The notes below the pieces were generated by a model that saw only the letters and a list, made by a program, of their open reading frames with translations, did not search any database and was not told where the DNA came from. A program made the translations under genes and the position numbers. A DNA stretch of 34,133 nt. Origin: Paradesulfitobacterium ferrireducens (lineage in GTDB: Bacteria > Bacillota > Desulfitobacteriia > Desulfitobacteriales > Desulfitobacteriaceae). The DNA is taken from positions 1 through 34,133 of the forward strand of contig NZ_JAFLRH010000001.1 in the NCBI RefSeq assembly GCF_017310645.1, in the 5' to 3' direction. Position 1 is the stretch's first letter. Every line of letters starts with the position of its first letter. Positions 24,967 to 33,972 of the stretch are shown here, one piece after another.

Positions 24967-27486
24967 ATGTTCAGGAAAAGGGTATATTCTACGCTCGCTT
25001 TGATCCTTGCGCTGACACTAATACCAAATTCCGATACTTTTTCAGCGCCGAATACCGCAAGTGGTAATCTCAGCACACGCGTGATTGTCCGCCTGGCTCC
25101 CGGAACCGGGGCTGAAGCCATCGCCGCTCAGACCGGCGCCCAGGTCTTGCGCAAGGGCCCCTTAAATTATGCAACCCTGCAAATTCCATCGAACCTGGAT
25201 CTGCAAAGGGCGCTCACTGAACTGAAACAGCTCCCCGGGGTGGAAACAGCGGCTCCAAGCCGTCTCTATAAAGTAGGAGAGGCCGGTCCGGCCTTTCAAG
25301 TTTCCAGCCTGGGCAGCGTAGCTGACGCCGGCTATAAAGACCAGTGGGGCTTGGACAAAACGGGGGTGCCCAAGGCCTGGGAACTGGGGGCCACAGGTCA
25401 GGGCATAACCATTGCGGTCATTGATACCGGTGTGGATATCAACCACCCTGATCTCAAAGACAAAATCGTACCCGGCTATAATGCCATTACTGCCTCCACT
25501 GACCTTAAATCGGTCAGGGATAATAACGGCCACGGCACCCATGTGGCAGGCATTGCGGCCGCCGCCCGCAACGGCGAAGGCGTGGTCGGAGTGGCTTATG
25601 ACGCCAAAATAATGCCCATTAAAGCGATGGACCGCTACGGGGAAGGAACAGATGATGTCATTGCGGATGGAATTGTGTGGGCGGCCGATCACGGTGCCAA
25701 GATCATTAATCTGAGCCTGGGTTCGGATGCCCAAGAAGAGATTCTTAAGGAAGCAATCTCCTACGCCCGCGCCCGGGGAAGCCTGATCGTAGCCGCCGCC
25801 GGCAACCTCCAGGGAGACGGTTCCGGGACTGCCGGAATCGATTACCCGGCCGCTGACCCGGACGTGATTGCGGTAACGGCCACGGATCAGAACGACAAGG
25901 TTGCCGGTTTCTCTAAGACCGGGCCGCAGGCCGTCTTGGCCGCGCCCGGGGTTAATATCCTAAGCGATTACTGGAGCGCCAACCGTTCCGGCTATGCTTA
26001 CTCCGACGGCACGTCCATGGCAGCTCCCTTGGTTGCGGGAGCTGCGGCCTTGGTCTGGAGCCAGCACCCGGATTGGAGCGCTGAGCAAGTGCGGGCAGTG
26101 CTGGAGAGCTCGGCCGAAGATTTGGGGACAAGCGGCCGGGACGAGGCTTACGGCTATGGCCGCCTCAATGCCGACTGGGCGGTGCGCTTTGCGGCTGAAC
26201 CGGTGAAAGCGTCAGCTCCCGCTGCCTTGAACTGGGCCGGCGGCATCGTGCAGGATTCCGCCGCAACCCCTGGGGCGGAGCTCACCGTTGAACCCCGAAC
26301 TTTCGGCACTGCCGGGCAAAGCGTAACCCTAGTCCTGAACCAAGTGGATGCACCGGCGGATTTTCCGGATCCGATCACTCCGGGCAGTCCCGCTTTTTCC
26401 GTTCAGTGGGGGGAGGAATCTCCCCGGAAAATGCTCACTCTCAAAATCAATGCCGAGCCTAATATAGTGACAAACGGTCTCCTGGGCTATCTTTACCGCT
26501 GGTCCGGCAGCCGCTGGATACAAGTGGGAGGGGGGACATCCTCGGTCTCTGTCACGGCCGGAATCTATGAACCGGGCATATACCGTCTCGGCTACGTGCC
26601 GCCGTCTCCGTCCAACCGCATTGCCGGCCTGGACCGGATCGAAACGGCGATCGCCATTGCCAAAGCGGCTTTTCCCACGGGGGCGGATACGGTCATCCTG
26701 GCGCGGGCGGATGATTTTCCGGATGCGCTCGCGGGAGCTCCTTTAGCCTATAAGTACCATGCCCCCATTCTGCTTACGGATACCCAGGCTTTAAGGGAAG
26801 ACCTCTATGCGACCATAAAATTCTTAGCCCCGCGTCAAATCATGCTTCTCGGCGGAGAAGGCGCGATTTCCGGGGATATCGCCACCCAATTGGGGAGCCT
26901 GGCATTGGTTGAACGATTCGGGGGTTCAGACCGGTATGCGACGGCGGCTGCCATTGCCCGGGCCGTAGGGACAAGCGGACAGGCGGCAATCGTTAACGGC
27001 GAGAACTTCCCGGATGCTATTTCCATTGCCGGGATTGCCGCAAGGCAGGGCATGCCAATCTTACTCACGATGGGAGACAGTTTAAACTCCGAGACCGGGC
27101 AATGGCTCCGGCAGTATGCAGTCACCGGGACAACAGTGGTTGGCGGGGAAGGCGTGCTGTCCCCGGCGCTTTTGGACCAGCTGCCCAATCCCCGGCGCCT
27201 GTCCGGCCTTGACCGTTACGGAACGGCTGCCGCCGTGCTGCAGGCGTATCAGCCCGGAGGCCAAACAGTCTACGCCGCGACCGGAGAAGACTTCCCGGAT
27301 GCTTTAACCGGCGGCGTCTTGGCCGCCGGCCAAGGGACAGACATTATCCTGGTTCCGCCGGGCGGCCCCACCAACGAACAGAGGGCCGTGCTCACAGGCT
27401 GGCAGGGCAAACGCGCCTACGCCCTGGGCGGAAGCGGGGCGCTGTCTGACAGCGCTTTGCAGGCAATCCAAGAGCTTGTGCAATAA
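24967..27486 (+). CDS. Secreted subtilisin-like protease (S8) with three CWB2 anchor repeats
   Basis: 839 residues. After a signal peptide (about 1-27) comes a propeptide-like region (STRVIVRLAPGTGAEAIAAQ). The S8 catalytic domain follows, with Asp153 in VIDTGVDINHPDL, His189 in NNGHGTHVAG and Ser350 in DGTSMAAPLVAG; the triad is complete. A beta-rich linker lies at about 415-545, then three CWB2 repeats (AGLDRIE, GGSDRYA, SGLDRYG; core FPDAL or FPDAI). Its position beside the S-layer gene and other CWB2 proteins makes it a candidate for processing surface proteins, as Cwp84 does by a different protease type in C. difficile (analogy only). The GTGGGGA ribosome site is modest. Confidence 0.9.
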   Translation: MFRKRVYSTLALILALTLIPNSDTFSAPNTASGNLSTRVIVRLAPGTGAEAIAAQTGAQVLRKGPLNYATLQIPSNLDLQRALTELKQLPGVETAAPSRLYKVGEAGPAFQVSSLGSVADAGYKDQWGLDKTGVPKAWELGATGQGITIAVIDTGVDINHPDLKDKIVPGYNAITASTDLKSVRDNNGHGTHVAGIAAAARNGEGVVGVAYDAKIMPIKAMDRYGEGTDDVIADGIVWAADHGAKIINLSLGSDAQEEILKEAISYARARGSLIVAAAGNLQGDGSGTAGIDYPAADPDVIAVTATDQNDKVAGFSKTGPQAVLAAPGVNILSDYWSANRSGYAYSDGTSMAAPLVAGAAALVWSQHPDWSAEQVRAVLESSAEDLGTSGRDEAYGYGRLNADWAVRFAAEPVKASAPAALNWAGGIVQDSAATPGAELTVEPRTFGTAGQSVTLVLNQVDAPADFPDPITPGSPAFSVQWGEESPRKMLTLKINAEPNIVTNGLLGYLYRWSGSRWIQVGGGTSSVSVTAGIYEPGIYRLGYVPPSPSNRIAGLDRIETAIAIAKAAFPTGADTVILARADDFPDALAGAPLAYKYHAPILLTDTQALREDLYATIKFLAPRQIMLLGGEGAISGDIATQLGSLALVERFGGSDRYATAAAIARAVGTSGQAAIVNGENFPDAISIAGIAARQGMPILLTMGDSLNSETGQWLRQYAVTGTTVVGGEGVLSPALLDQLPNPRRLSGLDRYGTAAAVLQAYQPGGQTVYAATGEDFPDALTGGVLAAGQGTDIILVPPGGPTNEQRAVLTGWQGKRAYALGGSGALSDSALQAIQELVQ

Positions 27487-27533
27487 CAGCAATCAACGGC
27501 AGGATTTGCTTGAACCTTGTCGAATGCTTACTA

Positions 27534-27845
27534 AAAGGAGTCAGGAGTCAGGAGTCAGACTCCCATGCCGCTATGCGGCACCACTGATGGATGAAAATAG
27601 CCAAGGTGCATTACCCGCTCACCACGCGCCGGAGCTGTTCGCTTGTTGATTCAGCTACAGCGCCAAACCTTAGGGTAATACCTGAAGTGAACCGTGACGC
27701 TGCTTAACGCTGAATCAACTGCGCTCTCGACGCTCCTCTGCTCTACGGTTCGCTAAGTAATTGCCCCTCGTCTATTTTCAGGGCAGGAGTCAGGAGATTA
27801 CCGCTATACCATTCTGAGTACTGACTACTGACTCCTGAGTACTCG
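27534..27845. repeat. Repeat nest: arms with complete element A (A3)
   Basis: Gap 27487-27862. The left arm AAGGAGTCAGGAGTCAGGAG (27535-27554) is followed by element A copy A3 (27558-27786), then GGAGTCAGGAGATT, and a right arm with TTCTGAGTACTGACTACTGA units to about 27843. The array ends at the ribosome site of the amidase gene. Apart from this, 27487-27533 shows nothing. Confidence 0.85.
27558..27786. repeat. Element A, complete copy A3
   Basis: 229 bp, same orientation as A2 at 4534-4762 and, as far as I can read, without a difference from it. Two intact copies 23 kb apart imply recent copying or gene conversion. Confidence 0.9.
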
Positions 27846-27862
27846 AAGAAGGAGTGATTTCG

Positions 27863-29503
27863 GTGTCGTATACGAAGGTTAAATGGGGTATGCTGTTTGT
27901 ACTCATCCTGGCGTTCTGGCTAGGAACTCAGGCTTCAGTGATTGCTGCCCCATTAACCGCGCAGACAACACGCTTATACGGAGCAACGCGCATTGAAACA
28001 GCCATTAAAGTCTCACAACAAGGCTGGGAGCAAGCTGACACCGTCCTTCTTGCCCGTGCGGACGATTTTCCGGACTCCCTGGTCGCCGTGCCGCTTTCCC
28101 ACCGGCTTAATGCTCCGATTCTGCTTACCTATCCCGAATCCCTTGACCCGGCTGTCCTGGCAGAGATCAACCGCCTGGGGGCCAAAAATGTGATTCTGCT
28201 CGGGGGGGAAGGGGTGCTGGGAGAGAAGATAACCGTCCCCCTGTTCAAAGCGGGCAAGGCTCTGGACCGGATCGGCGGGGTTGACCGTTATGACACCGCA
28301 GCCAAAGTGGCTGAACGTTTGGGAGTGAAAGGCCAGGCCATCTTAACCAGCGGGGAGGACTTCCCGGATGCTTTAGCTATCGGGCCGTATGCCGGAATCA
28401 CAGAGACGCCTATTTTCCTCACCGGCAAAAAAGAACTGCCCGAGGTAACCCGTACCACGATGGCCAACCTGGACAAGAGAGGCATGGCCAACGGCGGGGA
28501 AGGTATTTCCCAGACTTTGGTCATCGGGGGCGAGGGAGTGATCCCGACTAAGACGCTTGACGGCCTGACCAATATTAACCGCCTGGGCGGCAAAGACCGC
28601 TATGAGACAGCCGCCAAGGTCTACTGGTTTGCCCAGGAACAGCTTGGCTCAGACGGGCTCACCCAGCAGGCAGCCTATTTGGTTACCGGGGAAGATTTCC
28701 CCGATGCCTTAGTCACCGGTGCTCTGGCTGCCAAACGAAGCGCCTGGCTTTTTATGTCTGCGAATACCGACCTTCCGGCTTTCACCTATTCCGCCATGGG
28801 CGGTGCCACCGTGAGCAGTACAACGGTCACTCTCATCGGAGGGGCGCCGGTTCTCTCCGACAAGGTGAAAGGAACGGTCGAAGGCAAGATTCAGCCGCCT
28901 TACCTGTTGGCAGGGGTGACCATAGTGGTCGATCCCGGCCACGGGGGCAAAGACCCCGGTGCGATCGGAACCAACGGCACCCAGGAAAAAAATATCAACC
29001 TGGCTGTCGGCTTGAATCTGGCGGATATCCTGCGGGGTGCGGGGGCCAATGTTGTTCTGACCCGCACGGGAGATTACCTTCCAACCGGAGAAAATTATCA
29101 GGAACTCACGGATTTGCAGACCAGGGTTAAGATCGCCGCAGACAAACAGGCTGACCTGTTTATCAGCATTCATAATAACTCTGCCGCCAATCCCGATGCC
29201 TACGGAACCGAAACCTATTACAGCTCGAAAAACCCCTCCTCAGCCGGCTCGGTTCAACTGGCACAAGCCGTTCAGGACCGGGTGATTCAAGAACTTGCAG
29301 GCTATAACCGAGGGAAGTATGAAAACCGCGGGGTCAAGGACAGCGGATTTGTGGTAGTCAGGGATACAACCATGCCCGCGGTTCTGATCGAACTGGGCTT
29401 TCTGACCAATGCCACGGAAGAACAGCTGTTAACGAATTCAGAATATCAGCAGAAGGCGGCCATGGGCATTTACAGGGGCATCCTCGTCTATAAAGGGTAT
29501 TAG
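27863..29503 (+). CDS. N-acetylmuramoyl-L-alanine amidase (Amidase_3) with three CWB2 anchor repeats
   Basis: 546 residues from GTG 27863, supported by AAGGAG at 27848-27853; the in-frame GTG 27854 touches that site. After a signal peptide (about 1-29) come three CWB2 repeats (about 35-345), then a zinc amidase domain. It shows His360 in VVDPGHGGKDPG, Glu375 in TQEKNINL, His437 in ISIHNNS, and catalytic Glu510 in VLIELGFLTN. It should cut the bond between N-acetylmuramate and L-alanine in peptidoglycan, acting outside the membrane. The plan resembles LytC/CwlB amidases of Firmicutes, where CWB2 repeats are also common. Confidence 0.92.
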   Translation: MSYTKVKWGMLFVLILAFWLGTQASVIAAPLTAQTTRLYGATRIETAIKVSQQGWEQADTVLLARADDFPDSLVAVPLSHRLNAPILLTYPESLDPAVLAEINRLGAKNVILLGGEGVLGEKITVPLFKAGKALDRIGGVDRYDTAAKVAERLGVKGQAILTSGEDFPDALAIGPYAGITETPIFLTGKKELPEVTRTTMANLDKRGMANGGEGISQTLVIGGEGVIPTKTLDGLTNINRLGGKDRYETAAKVYWFAQEQLGSDGLTQQAAYLVTGEDFPDALVTGALAAKRSAWLFMSANTDLPAFTYSAMGGATVSSTTVTLIGGAPVLSDKVKGTVEGKIQPPYLLAGVTIVVDPGHGGKDPGAIGTNGTQEKNINLAVGLNLADILRGAGANVVLTRTGDYLPTGENYQELTDLQTRVKIAADKQADLFISIHNNSAANPDAYGTETYYSSKNPSSAGSVQLAQAVQDRVIQELAGYNRGKYENRGVKDSGFVVVRDTTMPAVLIELGFLTNATEEQLLTNSEYQQKAAMGIYRGILVYKGY

Positions 29504-29629
29504 AGGGCCACCCCCCTCTGACTTACCAACTAAAGGAAATATTTTTGCGCATTTCAGGAAAAAAATATGTTAAAGTACTGGAAAATTAGGCTTTTATGCG
29601 TTAAACTGATGTTACTCCTGTGGTAGAAA

Positions 29630-29651
29630 CCGGAAGAAAAATTTTTTCCGG
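29630..29651. terminator. AT-centred near-palindrome after the amidase gene
   Basis: CCGGAA (29630-29635) pairs with TTCCGG (29646-29651) around an A5/T6 centre, so it can form a stem-loop in either strand. It lies 127 bp past the amidase stop. A small AGAGGG/CCCTCT stem also lies right at the stop (29502-29519). Either could stop transcription; neither is a classic terminator. Confidence 0.35.
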
Positions 29652-29664
29652 ATATGGGAAACTT

Positions 29665-29692
29665 TTAGCAAGTCTAATACGTCTTATATATA
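29665..29692 (+). promoter_or_regulatory. Weak promoter candidate for the S-layer gene
   Basis: TTAGCA (29665-29670), 16 bases, TATATA (29687-29692). Both hexamers match the consensus at four of six positions. If used, it would give a leader of about 470 bases that includes element B3 and the branched hairpin at 29910-29992. Other promoters nearer the gene are not excluded. Confidence 0.25.
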
Positions 29693-29784
29693 GGAGTCAG
29701 GAGTCAGAATTCAGGAACGTAAGTCTCCGGTGGAGACTTACGCCGTTCGGCCAAGCTACAGAGAAACGATTCCGGCCGAACGGA
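29693..29784 (+). repeat. Left arm plus minimal element B (B3)
   Basis: The arm AGGAGTCAGGAGTCAGAATT leads into B3 (29716-29784). B3 is the short form: a perfect hairpin GTAAGTCTCC-GGT-GGAGACTTAC, then a second stem CCGTTCGGCC/GGCCGAACGG. The extra internal hairpins of B1 and B2 are absent. No right arm follows. Confidence 0.8.
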
Positions 29785-29909
29785 ACAGGTTTATAAAAAA
29801 TTAAGGATATCTCTCAAAAAAGTTATCCCAACAAGCAGGAATATCTGTTTTCTTAAAGAATATTTATAAACGAATGTAGAACCTATTTTAGGTTTCTTCA
29901 TTATTGCCG

Positions 29910-29992
29910 TCTAAAGGGTAAGCCACCCCTGAGATCACATCTCGAAATGGGGGGACGCCCCCGCACATCGAACAGGGTGGGGTACCTTTAGA
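29910..29992 (+). ncRNA. Branched hairpin in the S-layer gene leader
   Basis: TCTAAAGG (29910-29917) pairs with CCTTTAGA (29985-29992). Inside lie CCACCCCTG facing CAGGGTGGGG, and two small hairpins, GAGAT-CAC-ATCTC (29931-29943) and GGGGG-ACG-CCCCC (29950-29962 region). The result is a compact multi-branch fold about 180 bases before the S-layer start. It could be a structured leader of a highly expressed mRNA, or the end of a decayed insertion sequence. I match it to no known riboswitch. Confidence 0.45.
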
Positions 29993-30002
29993 TATTGCGC
30001 AA

Positions 30003-30083
30003 TGTCTAAAGATTTTGCGACTCTCTAAGGGGGTGAGTGACAGACAAATTGCAGCGCAGGTGAGGAGAGGGCAGCCAAACTAG
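30003..30083 (+). pseudogene. Possible fragment of a transposase N-terminal HTH
   Basis: One frame (30021-30083) reads LSKGVSDRQIAAQVRRGQPN then stop, similar to the helix-turn-helix start of IS21-type or resolvase-like transposases. In another frame ATG 30003 gives MSKDFATL before a stop, so a one-base shift would join them. The fragment is too short for a firm call. The remaining sequence to 30171 is purine-rich leader with the S-layer ribosome site. Confidence 0.25.
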
Positions 30084-30171
30084 AAAAATATAAGTAGTCC
30101 GCTCTGAGACTAAAGCCCGTCTCCAAAGACAGAAGAAAAATCCCATAAGAAAGAGAGGAGAAATTCACTAC

Positions 30172-33100
30172 ATGAGAAAGACAAAGAAGACTTTAGCCAT
30201 CTTAGCTATCGTCGCTATGGTCTTGGCCATGCTTCCGGTACAAGTCTTCGCAGCAACGACTTCTGCTGTTGACAAAGACCGGTATGCCGGCGCAGACAGA
30301 ATTGCAACGGCTCTTGATGTGGCCAGCAACTGGAGCAAAGCCGACACCGTTATCCTTGCTCCTGCTGACGATGACAACCTCGTTGACGCCTTGGCAGCAG
30401 CCCCGCTGGCCGGGCAAGAAAATGCTCCTATCCTTTTAACTTTCAAGAGCGGCTTAAACGCTGACGTAAAAGCTAAAATCGCAGCTCTTGGTGCGAAGAA
30501 AGTATATGTTGTTGGTGCAGCTGCCAACGATGCGGTTGTCAATGCTATTAGCGGTGCAACTGTTGAGAAGCTTGCAGGCGCTGACCGTTGGGCCACTGCT
30601 GACGCGATCAACGCGAAACTGACCAATGTTGCAGGAACCTTCGTAGTAGGCTACGATGCGATTCCTGACGCGCTTTCCGCTGCTTCCTATGCAGCTGCCA
30701 ACAAGTATGCAATCGTGCTGACGAATGTTGACGGCACAGTGAACGCTGCCAAACTTGTTGGTTCCAAAACCTACCTCGTGGGCGGAACCGGTGTGGTTAA
30801 GGATTATGCCGGCGCAACAGACCGTTTCGGCGGCGCTGACCGTTATGCCACCAATGAAGCTGTTGTTAAAGGCCTGACCTACGAGTTCAGCAAAGTTTAC
30901 ATCGCTAACGGTGAAACTTTGGTTGACGCGCTCGTCGCCGCTCCTTTGGCTGCTCAAGCTAAAGCTGCTGTGCTCCTGGCCAACACCAGCGTAGCCGGTG
31001 CTAGCTATGTAAACAGCAAACTTGCTTCTGACAGCAAAGTTATCGCCCTTGGCGGTACCGGAGTTGTTTCCGACACTCTTAAAGGCAACGTGAAGTATCA
31101 AGCTCCTGCAGTTCTGGCTGTTGAGAGTGTAAGTGCTATTAACGCTGAACAAATTCAAGTTGTATTTAATAAAGCTGTTGATGAAACAACTGCAGAAGAT
31201 GTAACTAACTACAAACTCCAAAATACAGCTCTTCAAAGTGCAGCTGGTGCTTTAACTGATACCGCTTCATTAGGAGCTGACGGAAAAACAGTTACTATTA
31301 CACTAGGTAAGACTGGTGCATTGACCAATAAAAAAGCTTACTCTTTCACTGTTGGCACAGGAGTGAAAGACGCTAATGGTACAGCTCTTGGAGCTTCTTA
31401 CTCAACTTCATGGCTTCAAAGCGACACAACTGCTCCTACCGCTAGCGTAAATGTTACAGCTGGTACATCTGGTACGCAAACAATTACAGTTAATTATAGC
31501 GAACCAGTACAAAATGCTGGGACATACACAGTTGATGGTCAATCGGCTAGCGTAACAGCATTAGATGCTAATGATATTTCTAAAAACAATCAAGTAACGA
31601 TTACTACAGCACAAAACTTGGTTGTTGGTCAAACTTATACTCTGTCTATCGCTTCTGCTACTGATTATGCAGGCAATGTTCTTGTTACAACCCAAATTCC
31701 GTTTACTGTTGGTCAAGCAGGTGCTGGAAATTTAGTATCTGCTACTCAAGCTAGTGATACGACAGTTAAATTAGTATTCGATACGAAAATTGATACGAAC
31801 AGCATCCCAAGTGCTGGTACTAACTTCAAAGTACAAACCCTGGGAACTGATTTCAGCACAAGCGGTGGAATTAACCTTGCTGTTGATTCGACTGATACCA
31901 CTGGTAAAACTCTTATCGTAACTGTTAACATTCCTGGATATACGACAACCAATCCTTCCATTACACCAACTATTACAGTTAAAGGCTTAAAGGGAACTAA
32001 TGGTGCTGTTATCAACGATGTTAGCTCTACCGTAACTATGACGGCTGACCAAACTGCACCTACGTATGTTGGTACTACTGTGGCATCTGATAACTCTTAT
32101 ATTCTTGTTCAAATGAGCGAGAAAATTGCAGCTGCTTCTGTTACTGATACAGATGCTGCAAAATTAACTGTTGTTGACGCTGACGGTGTTGACCAAACAG
32201 CAAACGTCTTTGGAACAGGTAAAGCTTTTGATAAAGCTATCGTAGCTAAGTCTGATGGAACAACACCTGGATCAGACCAAGCCTATATTAAATTCTACAA
32301 TAGAACTGGAGCTAAACTTGCTAAAGGAACCTATACAATTACAGTTCCTGCTAAGTTGTTTGTAGATACTGCTAATACACTTTCTGCTACAGGTAACAGT
32401 AATGCTGCCTTCACAGTAAATGTTACGGTTAACGACCTCAACAATACAACTGCGATTACAGTAGGAACACCAAGTGCAGTTACTGTAAATGCTGATGGCT
32501 CCGAATACTTTACACTAGGTTTTGGAACAGCACTCAACAATACAGCACTTAGCACAGCAAATTATACTGTTGACGGAAAATCACTTCCTGCTGGAACAAC
32601 CATTGCTTTCACTGATACCAACAAAAACACAGTAAAAATTACTGCACCTGCAGGAACGTATACTCAAGATGGAACTGTTAATCTTGCAGTCTTCAACGTT
32701 CAAAACTCCGCTGGTTCCACAATGAGCGGAACAGCATTGAAATCTTTGACTGTAAAAGATAATACTGCTCCGACTGTTGCAAGTGCAGCAGCTACTGCTG
32801 GGAAAATCAATATTACATTCAGTGAAAATGTTGCTTATGCTGGCGCAGGAACTGAAGTTTCTCTTATTAATGCAGATGGCACAACAGCTGTCGCTAGTAC
32901 CGCTATTTCGGTTACAGGTAAAGTTGCAGCTGTTACAATTAACTTGAGTGGAATTGACTTAACGAAAGTTACATTGAGTGTTGCTTCTGGAGCATTTGCT
33001 GATGTATCTGCCAACGCAAATACTAATGGCTCTATTAAGAATGTAACAGTAACTGATACAAACGTTACTGTTCCAACCTTTACCTTAAATCAAGTTGCAG

Positions 33101-33747
33101 CTAATAAAAATGCTGGCGATATCCAATTGAACATTGCAAACTTTGATAAGGCTAAAGCTGAAGGCGTTACATCTTATGATGTATATGTCTACGGTACATC
33201 TACAGTAATTGACAAAACTACTGCAGCAAACTACACTGTTTCTCAAAATGTTTTGGTTGGTAGCATTACCTTAAGTGGAACTAGTGGTCTCTACACATTA
33301 CCTACAACCATTACAACTGATGCAGTTGCTGGAACTGCTATTAACTACGCAAGCCCTGTTTACGTAACGATTGTTGCTAAGGATAGTCTTGGTAACAAAG
33401 CATATGCTACTGAAGTTGGTCCAACATCATTTGACTTCACTGCTCCTACAGTTAGTACAGCCCTTGCTAGTGGTAATACCACAGGTATTGCTGCGGCTGG
33501 AACTGGAACCATTACATTCTCTGAAGCGCTAAGTGCTGCTTCTCAGACTGCTGTCCAGAACGCTTTAACAGCAGCTGTCACAGGTGCTGCTGCTAGCGAT
33601 CTTTCCTTCTCATGGGCTGGTGGTACATTAACAATTACCAATAATAATGCAACAACAGCTGCGAAATTTGGTGCTTCTAACGTAACCGCTACCATCACAG
33701 ACGCTGTTGGCAACACAACAACTGGAGCTATTATCGTAACACCATAA
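30172..33747 (+). CDS. S-layer protein with N-terminal CWB2 triplet and Ig-like (SbsA/Big_5) domains
   Basis: 1191 residues, probably the main S-layer subunit. A signal peptide (residues 1-27, ending VQVFA) is followed by three CWB2 repeats (about 32-315: AGADRIA, AGADRWA, GGADRYA) that fix it to the wall. The rest is Thr/Ala/Val-rich beta sandwich. The first unit begins AVESVSAINAEQIQVVFNKA, typical of SbsA/Big_5 Ig-like domains, and such units recur (VSATQASDTTVKLVFDTKI; TVASAAATAGKINITFSENV). Cysteine is absent, as usual for S-layer proteins. The start ATG has GAGAGGAG at 30152-30159. The region after about 31110 is AT-richer than the anchor part. No sortase signal or other C-terminal anchor is seen. 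Confidence 0.9.
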   Translation: MRKTKKTLAILAIVAMVLAMLPVQVFAATTSAVDKDRYAGADRIATALDVASNWSKADTVILAPADDDNLVDALAAAPLAGQENAPILLTFKSGLNADVKAKIAALGAKKVYVVGAAANDAVVNAISGATVEKLAGADRWATADAINAKLTNVAGTFVVGYDAIPDALSAASYAAANKYAIVLTNVDGTVNAAKLVGSKTYLVGGTGVVKDYAGATDRFGGADRYATNEAVVKGLTYEFSKVYIANGETLVDALVAAPLAAQAKAAVLLANTSVAGASYVNSKLASDSKVIALGGTGVVSDTLKGNVKYQAPAVLAVESVSAINAEQIQVVFNKAVDETTAEDVTNYKLQNTALQSAAGALTDTASLGADGKTVTITLGKTGALTNKKAYSFTVGTGVKDANGTALGASYSTSWLQSDTTAPTASVNVTAGTSGTQTITVNYSEPVQNAGTYTVDGQSASVTALDANDISKNNQVTITTAQNLVVGQTYTLSIASATDYAGNVLVTTQIPFTVGQAGAGNLVSATQASDTTVKLVFDTKIDTNSIPSAGTNFKVQTLGTDFSTSGGINLAVDSTDTTGKTLIVTVNIPGYTTTNPSITPTITVKGLKGTNGAVINDVSSTVTMTADQTAPTYVGTTVASDNSYILVQMSEKIAAASVTDTDAAKLTVVDADGVDQTANVFGTGKAFDKAIVAKSDGTTPGSDQAYIKFYNRTGAKLAKGTYTITVPAKLFVDTANTLSATGNSNAAFTVNVTVNDLNNTTAITVGTPSAVTVNADGSEYFTLGFGTALNNTALSTANYTVDGKSLPAGTTIAFTDTNKNTVKITAPAGTYTQDGTVNLAVFNVQNSAGSTMSGTALKSLTVKDNTAPTVASAAATAGKINITFSENVAYAGAGTEVSLINADGTTAVASTAISVTGKVAAVTINLSGIDLTKVTLSVASGAFADVSANANTNGSIKNVTVTDTNVTVPTFTLNQVAANKNAGDIQLNIANFDKAKAEGVTSYDVYVYGTSTVIDKTTAANYTVSQNVLVGSITLSGTSGLYTLPTTITTDAVAGTAINYASPVYVTIVAKDSLGNKAYATEVGPTSFDFTAPTVSTALASGNTTGIAAAGTGTITFSEALSAASQTAVQNALTAAVTGAAASDLSFSWAGGTLTITNNNATTAAKFGASNVTATITDAVGNTTTGAIIVTP

Positions 33748-33771
33748 TTTAATTGAACCTTACGTGCTCGA

Positions 33772-33803
33772 GGGAAGGGTCTCCCATTCGGTCAACCCTT
33801 CCC
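33772..33803 (+). terminator. GC-rich hairpin after the S-layer gene
   Basis: GGGAAGGGT (33772-33780) pairs with ACCCTTCCC (33795-33803), loop of 14 bases, 25 bp after the stop. It has no T tract, so it may act as a 3' stabiliser rather than a terminator. Confidence 0.5.
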
Positions 33804-33850
33804 CCGGGGTCGTACCCCCACACAATGGGGAACAATTCTGACAATTTAAC

Positions 33851-33902
33851 GAGTCATAAGGGAGCCGGTTCGCCTTCGGGCGGGCCGGCTCTCTTATGAC
33901 TC
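33851..33902. terminator. Very long stem-loop downstream of the S-layer gene
   Basis: A 52-base near-perfect hairpin. GAGTCATAAG (33851-33860) pairs with CTTATGACTC (33893-33902). GAGCCGG and CGCC on the left pair with GGCG and CCGGCTC on the right, around a TTCG tetraloop. It has the strength of a transcription barrier, without a T run. Confidence 0.65.
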
Positions 33903-33917
33903 CGCGGCGGAGGCTCA

Positions 33918-33972
33918 CCGCAAAAGTTCGACGGACTGGCCGCAAAAGTTTTTCCGAACGTAAGCGCTTAAT
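33918..33972. promoter_or_regulatory. Direct repeat and cre-like palindrome
   Basis: CCGCAAAAGTT occurs at 33918-33928 and 33940-33950, 22 bp apart (two helical turns). It is followed by the palindrome TAAGCGCTTA (33961-33970) within CGTAAGCGCTTAAT, which matches 11 of 14 positions of the CcpA cre pattern TGTAAGCGCTTACA. They may control the gene beyond the window. The rest to 34133 has no gene; CATGGTA (34017-34023) and TACCATG (34095-34101) could close a leader structure. Confidence 0.3.

Noticed and set aside
29910..29992. A cyclic-di-GMP or other known riboswitch
   Set aside because: The conserved core sequences of the classes I know are absent; only the branched shape and G-rich parts suggested it.
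30454..31236. A 260-residue minus-strand open frame inside the S-layer gene
   Set aside because: It is antisense to the CWB2 repeats and has no family features.
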